64,000 nt of DNA from Plectrocnemia conspersa. Its lineage: Eukaryota > Arthropoda > Insecta > Trichoptera > Polycentropodidae. Below the pieces are notes generated by a model that had not been told where the DNA came from, ran no database searches, and worked only from the letters and a program-made list of their open reading frames with translations. The position numbers and the translations under genes were made by a program. Shown piece after piece: positions 60,101-64,000 of the stretch. Location of the stretch: NCBI GenBank assembly GCA_009617715.1, contig VTFK01000537.1, positions 79,159 through 143,158 on the forward strand. The letters are read 5' to 3'. Positions within the stretch are counted from its first letter, which is position 1; each line of letters starts with the position of its first letter.

Positions 60101-61100
60101 CATAAAAGTGATTTTTTCATGAAAATGTATTTAATCTTATTTAAAAAACATTATTATGACGTAATAAGGGAAACATAGCATGTACCTATAATATACATAT
60201 ATGTAACTATTATTATCAAATATAATTACAGCTATTTTTATACTAAAAAAATAATTTAAACTTACTATTGTCATATATATTTACTGTAGTAGTAGATTTT
60301 TAGGTGAACATTTAATTTTATCTTATTTAAAAAAAACATTATTATGATGTAGAAAGAAAACCACATATGTATTATAAATTAAATAACATATTTTTTTATA
60401 ATTTATAATTAATTTAATGACGATATTTAATTAATTCAACGTATATATTTTTAGAGTTATCTTATATTTGTGTGCAAAAAATGTTGTACATTGTTATTGC
60501 TATTATTTATTTATGTATTTATTATTAGCGGCGTCACAGCCTTTTACAAAAAAATAAAATAAAACATATACATACATATACATATTATAAACAATATGCA
60601 ATATCATATATTATAAAATTTAAATATCAATATATTGTAATTTTAACGCGAGAAGATTCGCAAAATTTAATTTATTTAAATAGTTTATTGGAGTTTTATA
60701 GTTTTTATTTTAAATTAATGAATTTTTTGCGAATATTCTATTAAATTTAGGATAAATAAATTGTTAAATAAGTTAAATACTCACAGCATGGTTCATCATA
60801 TGGCACGCATTTTCCGTCATCACATCTCTGATATCCAGGACCACACGAGTCTATAAAAAAATCAGTCAAAATTAAAAAAAATAAAATAAATAAAATAAAA
60901 AAATATACGCATGCGTATATGCATATTTGCATGCGCATGTGAAATAGCATTTGTATGAAATATTTCTGTTAAAGGAAAACACTCACCAAAACAGTATCGT
61001 TCGTCAGAACGATCGGTAGGGCAGTCAATGTGACCATTACACCTTTTAGCGAGATCGATACAAGTACCATAATCGCACTGCCATTGATCAGGTGTGCACA
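20981..61100 (-). CDS. trol: Perlecan (basement membrane heparan sulfate proteoglycan core protein), 64 coding exons, 5' end missing
   Basis: Secreted modular proteoglycan of basement membranes. Fly trol mutants are known for growth-factor signalling and matrix defects. Read right to left, 64 exons with consistent phases give about 3,514 codons: LDLa modules; Ig, three LDLa, Ig; three laminin-IV domains alternating with laminin-EGF modules; eleven Ig domains; then LamG-EGF-LamG-EGF-LamG and a stop at 20981-20983. Order and content match insect perlecan. The Ig segment at 46463-46656 keeps the CVAIGVP and WRLNW signatures of the first Ig of vertebrate HSPG2. The first visible exon begins in phase 1, so upstream exons with the signal peptide are missing. 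Block entries below give the exon coordinates. Confidence 0.97.
22245..23578. other. Perlecan intron between exons 23722-23579 and 22244-22004
   Basis: About 1.3 kb of intron with a somewhat GC-richer stretch around 22990-23110. No coding segment or named repeat was recognised. Confidence 0.5.
24840..25790 (+). pseudogene. Degraded hAT transposase in a perlecan intron
   Basis: Frames at 25324-25545 ([42 protein letters not shown]) and 25580-25770 ([33 protein letters not shown]) follow the order of the hAT transposase core: the DGAS-type segment, the Cys/His pair CxxHxxxL, the LK-SP region and the L(D)(V/I)KTRWNSL motif. The last is degraded to KTMWISL. Upstream is GC-rich sequence with a (CT)n run (25135-25159). 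Inserted against perlecan's direction; frameshifted. The left end may be near 24841; the right end was not found. Confidence 0.7.
25135..25159. repeat. (CT)n microsatellite
   Basis: A run of CT dinucleotides (about 12 units) just before CACCATGG, inside the hAT relic region. Confidence 0.95.
27412..37024 (-). CDS. trol: Perlecan domain IV: eleven Ig domains (exons 37-51)
   Basis: Exons: 37024-36692, 36541-36512 (30-nt microexon), 36418-36205, 35702-35514, 35406-35130, 35059-34909, 34806-34629, 33852-33421, 31837-31732, 31672-31446, 31264-31137, 30099-29839, 28677-28532, 27786-27657, 27578-27412. Ig domains show the B-strand Cys, the W of the C strand and a D-x-G-x-Y-x-C F-strand, e.g. [65 protein letters not shown]. 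Most domains are split between two exons in the C-E region. The first (37024-36692) and the one at 30099-29839 are single-exon. Vertebrate domain IV is likewise an Ig array, used for ligand and matrix binding. The last Ig finishes in exon 27125-26918, listed under domain V. Confidence 0.95.
27787..28531. other. Perlecan intron, no recognised element
   Basis: AT-rich intron. The plus-strand open frame at 27783-28049 shows no domain and is antisense to the gene. Confidence 0.5.
28678..29838. other. Perlecan intron of 1.16 kb, nothing recognised
   Basis: AT-rich intron sequence without coding frames of note or identifiable repeats. Confidence 0.5.
30708..30995. mobile_element. Long-TIR MITE in a perlecan intron
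   Basis: The ends match perfectly for 18 bp (ACGGAATTCAACACGCTA at 30708-30725; its complement ends at 30995). Similarity then continues along about 90 bp of each arm (GAGATGCGAGGGCTTG against GAGATGTGAGAGCTTG, ATTGTTGACG against ATTGCTGACG). The centre is itself palindromic (CTTATCTCAGCCGCTGCAG against CTTATCTCGGCCGCTGCAA). At 288 bp and GC-rich against an AT-rich intron, it is clearly an inserted non-autonomous DNA element. Confidence 0.8.
31983..32183 (+). mobile_element. LINE reverse-transcriptase fragment
   Basis: The frame reads [20 protein letters not shown], then [20 protein letters not shown]. This is the palm segment of LINE reverse transcriptases (RQGxxxSPxLFxLYxExI ... INNIRYADD). 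The catalytic YADD is degraded to YGAD, so it is inactive. Antisense inside a perlecan intron. Confidence 0.75.
32276..32957. mobile_element. Tc1/mariner-like relic with an internal perfect hairpin
   Basis: A TA followed by CAGTGGGATGCCAAATTAATAGGGAC (32276) and AATCCACTG followed by TA (ending 32957) are terminus-like, but similarity between the ends is only about 10 bp. Inside, 32425-32454 and 32458-32487 form a 30-bp perfect hairpin with a 3-nt loop (ATAAAGATTTTTATATTGTTGGTAACTTTT and its complement). No transposase frame remains. Extent and family are uncertain. Confidence 0.4.
33926..34516 (+). mobile_element. Mariner-type transposon relic with both termini
   Basis: The ends are inverted copies of ATGAGGGTAAATCAAATGAA (left about 33926, right complement ATGAGGGTGAGTCAAATGAA ending about 34516). 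Between them, broken frames give [24 protein letters not shown] and, farther on, YTDLFKNYL / [13 protein letters not shown]. These match a mariner N-terminal region (EQRSVIRFLW...HRR..VQYG) and the segment near the last catalytic Asp (KNYLKPAIRSKRRGRLS). Many stops and shifts. It lies in the intron between perlecan exons 34806-34629 and 33852-33421. Confidence 0.7.
36512..36541 (-). CDS. trol: 30-nt microexon of perlecan
   Basis: ACTTTCCCGATAGCGTTTTATACGCTCCAG style exon (10 residues, [11 protein letters not shown] with borrowed bases), preceded by ATGCAG and followed by GTAAAT. It is phase 1 to phase 1, joins exons 37024-36692 and 36418-36205 in frame, and sits in the hinge between the first two Ig domains of domain IV. 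Skipping it also keeps the frame. Confidence 0.6.
37131..37660. mobile_element. Foldback MITE with GTTACGCCGAATTTGTGA arms
   Basis: GACTTTTTTTTATATATATG...GTTACGCCGAATTTGTGA at 37131-37178 is mirrored at 37620-37660. Pairing continues for about 110 bp per arm (AATCGGCAAAAA, AATTCGTGAAAAA against AATTCATGAAAAA, TGCCTAAAATACGAATTAGG against TGCCTAGTATGCGAATTAGG). Non-coding, 530 bp, in the intron between perlecan exons 38365-38176 and 37024-36692. Confidence 0.8.
38176..45445 (-). CDS. trol: Perlecan domain III: three laminin IV domains with laminin-EGF repeats (exons 20-36)
   Basis: Exons: 45445-45235, 45163-44987, 44916-44768, 44694-44526, 44179-43965, 43865-43647, 43579-43319, 43014-42900, 42448-42351, 42280-42044, 40191-40101, 40031-39913, 39543-39360, 39293-39083, 38916-38753, 38679-38455, 38365-38176. 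Each laminin IV (LamB) unit starts after a Cys-rich C-C-F/Y-C-G/S segment ([32 protein letters not shown]). Each carries a YGG motif ([27 protein letters not shown]) and is followed by laminin-EGF modules ([30 protein letters not shown]). A 66-nt in-frame intron (39359-39294) removes a TAG; joining across it restores [12 protein letters not shown]. Three such units match insect and vertebrate perlecan. Confidence 0.95.
40222..41850 (+). mobile_element. Nested old hAT-type elements in a perlecan intron
   Basis: The left portion (GGGCGGGGCAATATCGGGCGCCAAAATCGTG, then GAAATTCATAAGGCAAAGTAC) matches 58230-58560. A frame at 41720-41830 ([16 protein letters not shown]...IEKLELASF) resembles the C-terminal dimerisation region of hAT (ZMYM1-like) transposases (KLVKTYLRSTMSQERL..LALLSIE). 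In between are GGTCAGAATAT motifs (40640-40770) and the inverse TTATTCTGACC array (41190-41440). All reading frames are broken. Confidence 0.5.
45640..46110. repeat. Retroelement tail and GGYGACC-family repeat in a perlecan intron
   Basis: At 45650-45735 the minus strand ends in an AATAAATAAAAAAAAT-like tail, consistent with a LINE 3' end. At 45771-46100 the GGCGACCAGA start and three irregular units containing GGACAAATTGCTGCGGAAGCTAAAAAAC and CATTTCAGAAATTT-like sequence match the family seen at 13417 and 14040-14190. Confidence 0.45.
46265..48636 (-). CDS. trol: Perlecan Ig - LDLa x3 - Ig segment (exons 12-19)
   Basis: Exons: 48636-48574, 48011-47997 (15-nt candidate microexon), 47879-47749, 47644-47551, 47480-47343, 47273-47022, 46656-46463, 46392-46265. 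The first Ig runs from NLKTYPNQQ through [16 protein letters not shown] and [11 protein letters not shown]. Three LDLa modules follow (CSNGDC...[17 protein letters not shown]...[18 protein letters not shown]...[11 protein letters not shown]). The second Ig has [20 protein letters not shown] and EGAYSCEA and aligns by eye with the Ig that links the LDLa and laminin-like regions in vertebrate perlecan. Phases agree across all junctions, with or without the 15-nt exon. Confidence 0.92.
47997..48011 (-). CDS. trol: Candidate 15-nt cassette microexon of perlecan
   Basis: GTCCATTCTACAAAG is flanked by CCAG on its 5' side and a strong GTAAGT donor. It is phase 1 on both sides and would add five residues just before the first Ig core. 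The neighbouring exons also join in frame without it, so it is either an alternative cassette exon or a chance match. No transcript evidence can be seen here. Confidence 0.35.
48012..48573. other. AT-rich intron, nothing else recognised
   Basis: Intron between perlecan exons; very AT-rich, no repeats identified. Confidence 0.5.
48710..61100 (-). CDS. trol: Perlecan LDLa array (exons 1-11 of those visible)
   Basis: Exons: 61100-60987, 60850-60785, 57497-57365, 57140-57046, 56960-56853, 55593-55462, 55152-55052, 54432-54315, 51819-51649, 49156-49094, 48844-48710. They encode about ten LDL-receptor class A modules with six-Cys spacing and acidic calcium loops, e.g. [34 protein letters not shown]. 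The second module (60850-60785) is cut after its third Cys and joins directly to the next one, so an exon may be missing in the 3.3-kb intron. Exon 49156-49094 is a 63-nt linker ([14 protein letters not shown]) inferred from splice sites and phase. The 5' boundary of exon 51819-51649 is uncertain. In other lipoprotein-receptor proteins such modules bind calcium and ligands. Confidence 0.9.
49157..51648. other. 2.5-kb perlecan intron
   Basis: AT-rich, no coding exon or transposon recognised on either strand, though an LDLa exon could be missed because such exons are short. Confidence 0.45.
52170..52354 (+). mobile_element. LINE reverse-transcriptase fragment, cut by a hAT element
   Basis: The frame at 52280-52350 reads [20 protein letters not shown], matching the first catalytic motif of LINE reverse transcriptases (xxCFIDFxKAFDxV) with the catalytic Asp replaced by Asn (KNAFN). 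It ends where a hAT terminus starts at 52355, so the hAT inserted into the LINE copy. Confidence 0.65.
52355..52690 (+). mobile_element. hAT element 5' end with transposase N terminus
   Basis: CAGGGGTCAGTAAACTAAGGCCCGCGGGCC at 52355 is a classic hAT terminal repeat. The frame around 52620-52680 ([21 protein letters not shown]) resembles the N terminus of GTF2IRD2/ZBED5-like hAT transposases (KKRKVDxECRxF). The 3' end and target duplication were not found. Confidence 0.65.
52705..52900. repeat. Dispersed repeat A, copy 1 (copy 2 at 56230-56400)
   Basis: GTCTGTACTAAAATAATACAATATACGTCGTCATTACCAGAATGAGTACTCGA recurs at 56246-56296 with about 85 percent identity by eye. Downstream similarity (AGTTTTAACACGGA...TTTTATCACAACG against AGTTTAAAACGGA...TTTTATCACAGCG) also extends in both. 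Family not named. Confidence 0.6.
53440..53800. repeat. Dispersed repeat B, copy 1, ending in a perfect hairpin
   Basis: AATCAGAACGAAGCAAAAATTATATTTAAAACCCAAAAAGTTGAGGGTCCGG (53690-53742) recurs at 62857-62910. Upstream TATTTAGTCAAGTTGTAAACCTATTTT (53550) matches 62356. Copy 1 ends at TCGGTACCTCAC-GATA-GTGAGGTACCGA (53763-53790), a 12-bp perfect hairpin. Confidence 0.6.
54444..54463. repeat. Poly(A) tract of 20 nt (T tract on the gene strand)
   Basis: On the minus strand this is a T run 12 nt upstream of the acceptor of perlecan exon 54432-54315 and probably serves as its polypyrimidine tract. Confidence 0.8.
54585..54752. mobile_element. 168-bp near-palindromic foldback element
   Basis: GTTTCTTCTTTTCGTCGTAACAATCTTAGTCCATCTTTACAAAAATCGACTGG (from 54585) pairs with the sequence ending GTTGCAACGAAAAGAAGAAAC at 54752. 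The whole segment is a near-complete palindrome with about 85 percent complementarity. Non-coding, in a perlecan intron. Confidence 0.8.
55594..56852. other. Perlecan intron with repeat A, copy 2 (56230-56400)
   Basis: AT-rich intron. The only element recognised is the second copy of dispersed repeat A. Confidence 0.5.
57294..57336. repeat. Perfect hairpin next to a perlecan splice donor
   Basis: GGAATAGAAACAAAAAAAA and its exact complement TTTTTTTTGTTTCTATTCC form a 19-bp stem with a 5-nt loop. It starts 28 nt into the intron after exon 57497-57365. Confidence 0.75.
58230..59126 (+). mobile_element. Degraded hAT (ZMYM1-like) element in the largest visible perlecan intron
   Basis: It starts at a 13-G tract followed by GGGGGCAAAGAAGCGACGATTTTGGG...AGGGCGCC. 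A frame at 58935-59126 includes [20 protein letters not shown] and ERLRNV, the C-terminal hAT dimerisation motif (KLVKTYLRSTMSQERL). Segments at 58230-58310 and 58527-58548 match the element at 40222. No intact transposase. Confidence 0.55.
59130..60784. other. AT-rich intron, nothing recognised
   Basis: Very AT-rich DNA with small tandem TTATTT runs. No exon, although a missing half LDLa module could in principle lie here. Confidence 0.45.
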
Positions 61101-61487
61101 CTTGGAATTGTTAATTTTGATATTTTAATTTTTAAACAATTAAAAAATAAAATATGTACCAAAAATAAATCCATTCTTTGAACTTAAAAATATATTTTCA
61201 TGCGATTTTCCATTCAAATGAGCAATAAGTTCAGACAATTGGCCCCAATTGTCAACGCATTAACACAAAAAACTCAGGTTTCATGCATTTTTTAAATTCA
61301 AAATTACATGCTATACATAGCAATTTTGTTTATAAATATAGGTAACATTATATTGATTGACCGTGCAGTACTATTATTTAAACAATAATGGATTTATTTC
61401 CGGTAGGGTTAGTATACTCGAGCGTTTTCAAAACTGTTACTAATATGTTTTCGTTGTTTTTTTACAATGCTCTACATATCTGTGCAT
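61101..61487. other. Perlecan intron or upstream flank, nothing recognised
   Basis: Upstream of the first visible perlecan exon; no coding exon seen. Confidence 0.45.
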
Positions 61488-61793
61488 ATGTTACACAGGA
61501 CCGGATTAAGATTTCGTAGATTGCTGGATTACAGGTTCTGTGAGGAGAAAATAAGTTTTAGAAAATAAAATCTGTATATGCATATCTGTGCATATGTATG
61601 TCACACAGGACTGGATTAAGATTTCGTAAATCGCTGGGTTACAGGTACTGTGGGAAGAAAATAAGTTCTAGAAAATAAAAGCTGTATATACATATCTGTG
61701 CATATGTATGTCCTACAAGACTGAATTAAGATTCCGTAGATCGCTGGGTTACAGGCACTATGAGAAATAAGTTCTAGAAAATAAAAGCTAAAA
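61479..61793. repeat. Tandem repeat, three copies of about 106-110 bp
   Basis: Units start TCTGTGCATATG at 61479, 61585 and 61695. Each contains ACAGGACCGGATTAAGATTTCGTAGATTGCTGG and AAATAAGTTTTAGAAAATAAAA with few differences. Confidence 0.9.
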
Positions 61794-61933
61794 AAATATA
61801 ATTAGTCACTAAAAATAAATGTTGGTCAGTATAATTCTGGAGCTAAAATAGGCAGCAGTTCCATTGTATCGTGTTTCACTGTAAGTTTCACAAATTAAAA
61901 AGTGTTTTTAGTAATCTCCTTAATCCGGCCCTG
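61496..61933. mobile_element. Non-autonomous hAT-like element with a triplicated left end
   Basis: The left CAGGACCGGATTAAG (61496) and the right end, complement CAGGGCCGGATTAAG (ending 61933), are 14/15 inverted repeats. Flanks ATGTTACA (61488-61495) and ACGTTTCA (61934-61941) match at 6 of 8 positions, as a decayed 8-bp hAT target duplication would. The left end and its subterminal region are repeated three times in tandem. Confidence 0.6.
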
Positions 61934-62289
61934 ACGTTTCAACGCTATACGACTGATATGATTTGTAAATATGTAATATATCTGTAAGAGCCTAGACGGT
62001 TACGTGTTCTTTTATTACTATATTAAGTTGTCGAGTTATTTTACTTTTAAATACACGGTTAAATTAGCATTTAATTGATTTATCAATATAATAGTAGCAT
62101 CATATTGTTTGTGTTATAATCTATTTTTAATATTAAATGGGACAATTTTAGTATTATATTTGTTGTAATTTATATTAGTCGATAATTGTCTAAAAAACAC
62201 CGTTAAAAGCTATAATTTGAAACATAATATATTATAAAATTCGATTAGAAAAAAAAGTGTTATGCGAATAAAATTTGACTGTAAATTAT

Positions 62290-62940
62290 TATTAAATAAT
62301 ATATGTATTATCAAACCTAATTTTAAATAATATTTAATGTTTCCTTTTATCAATATTTAGTTAAATTGTAAGCGTATTTTTAATTAATTTAGAAGTAGTT
62401 TTCCATTGATGGAATCATAGTAACTAATAGTTAATGTAGTTTATGTAGTTCCAAATTTACGCAGTAACGCGGTAACGGTAAAAAATGCACTAGGAGCAGC
62501 GGTATACCTCACCCATTTATACTATAAAGCGTACGGTTCGGTGATTATTACGTGAACAAAAATTGCGCACAGGGAAAATTTCAAACAGCAAAAATTTTGA
62601 TGCACATATATGTATATTTAAGAAAAAATAACATCTGTATGTATTATATATAAAATATCAAATATTTTACAATTATCATAGTATGAAATACTAATATTGC
62701 TTATAATGACATACATTTTTACTTATAAATAAATAAAAATATAAAACAGTTGGAATTTAAAGTAAAATATATTTGACAATCAAATAATCACCTATATTCA
62801 GAATTTTTGTTGTGTTCAATTTTCGTATGCGCAATTATCCGGCCACCATTAAAAAAATCAGAACGAATTAAAAATAACATTTAAAGTCCAAAAAGTTGGG
62901 AGTCTGAAATTTGCATATTCACAGCTAGGTATTATATGAT
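62290..62940. repeat. Dispersed repeat B, copy 2
   Basis: Matches 53540-53760 in two blocks (TATTTAGTTAAATTGTAAGCGTATTTTTAATTAATTTAGAAGTAG at 62356; AATCAGAACGAATTAAAAATAACATTTAAAGTCCAAAAAGTTGGGAGTC at 62857). Confidence 0.55.
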
Positions 62941-64000
62941 ATAAACTATTGTAGGTTGTTATTGTTAATTAAAAATAATTATAGAAAAAAATACGTTTTT
63001 TACATTCATTATAAATAGTATCTGATTTTTAAACTGTAGAGATTATAGCATATAAAAAAATTCAGTTAGAATTATTGCAGCATAATAATGGAACGACAAA
63101 TTTGTTACAATTTCAAATATTATTAGCGACTTTAACCCTCTAAACGCGGAGCCTATCATATATTGGTCTCGTTATATCATATGTTTTTTAACATAACTAG
63201 TGTGACATTTTTTCGATTTTATATATTAATATTTGCGATAGAATAATTAAATATATTATATATACATATACATGTGTGTATGTTGTTATCATTTATAGTC
63301 GGCGATTCAAACATTCGTCTCATTTTATTTATATTACATTCAAAACAATTCGTTCATTAATTTATTTTGATCATATAGACCCTTAATATAACTGTGAAAT
63401 TGTGTATTTTAACTATATTGCGCGTTAAAAAAGATTTTGCGGTGAAAGTCTAGTCGAATGAAATATCAGCTGCGCTTGGGCGATGCTCGCATCGAACGAG
63501 CATCGCGGCGAAGAGGTTAGTCTGTTAGAATAACTCTCGTATATTTGAGCCGAGAGTGATGAAATTTATAAAATGCTTTAATTGAATTAAATATAAAATA
63601 GGCATAAATTACATTTATAAATAAAAAAAATATATTTATCTTTAAAATATAAATATTTGGGGTTAGCTAACATAATTATGATTATGTCAGCAGTTTCTCT
63701 GGAAGAAGCAGAAATAATTTTGATTCATAAGAAGAATTGTCTTTTCAATATCAAATAAATTTAATATGAAATTTTTTTAAAGAACTTCTCAACATTTGCA
63801 CTTTAATTGATTTTAACGCAAATCCTTTTCATGGTATTTAAAAATAAGCGTGACAAAATGCATCGTATAACGTTGATAATTATTTAGTGATACAAACTTG
63901 TGACTATTATTAGATGCTGACAATATTTCATTTAAATATTTATTTTGACCGAAACTCTTTTTATTGAAAACATTCCAATAAATTATTTTAATGTAGTATT
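62941..64000. other. Right flank, no recognised gene
   Basis: AT-rich sequence with one GC-richer spot at 63440-63560 containing the 9-bp hairpin CGATGCTCG-CATCGAA-CGAGCATCG (63481-63505). No perlecan exon was found; the 5' exons must lie farther right or were missed. Confidence 0.45.

Noticed and set aside
60500..60560. A minus-strand LINE tail
   Set aside because: Only a short TTATTT-rich run is present; no adjoining LINE sequence could be recognised.

Overview
The window is nuclear DNA of an insect (arthropod): it is very A+T-rich, its genes are split by GT-AG introns, and relics of many eukaryotic transposon families are scattered through it. The order of insect cannot be fixed from the sequence. 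Two protein-coding genes are certain, both on the minus strand.

Left part (about 5.3-11.0 kb): a complete pre-mRNA-splicing kinase PRP4 (PRPF4B/Prp4k) gene. Eight coding exons join with consistent phases into about 828 residues: a charged, RS/K-rich N-terminal half and a C-terminal kinase domain. A 5'-UTR splice acceptor lies 14 nt before the start codon. A CpG-rich island at 12.7-13.24 kb, with a perfect CRE and an NRF1-like palindrome, is the best candidate for its promoter and first exon.

Right part (20.98-61.10 kb): most of a perlecan gene (terribly reduced optic lobes, trol; HSPG2 in vertebrates), read right to left. I assembled 64 coding exons (about 3,514 residues) from an LDLa array through Ig and LDLa modules, three laminin-IV/laminin-EGF units, an array of eleven Ig domains and three laminin-G domains with EGF modules, to the stop codon. 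The signal peptide and first exons are not in the window and should lie to the right of 61.1 kb or beyond 64 kb. The two products act in different places: PRP4 in the nucleus on spliceosomes, perlecan in basement membranes. No shared regulation is visible.

Between the two genes (13-20.9 kb) are transposon debris, a broken MADF-domain gene, a large foldback element, and several minus-strand, spliceable open segments I cannot assign. One of these ends in a clean terminal exon followed by AATAAA at 16.9-17.1 kb.

Introns and flanks hold many mobile-element relics. They include hAT copies (one with terminal repeats and an exact 8-bp target duplication, one whose left end is triplicated in tandem), a mariner relic with both termini, a Tc1-like relic with a 30-bp perfect hairpin, LINE 3' ends and reverse-transcriptase fragments, long-TIR foldback MITEs, and several dispersed repeat families. 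No tRNA, rRNA or CRISPR was recognised.
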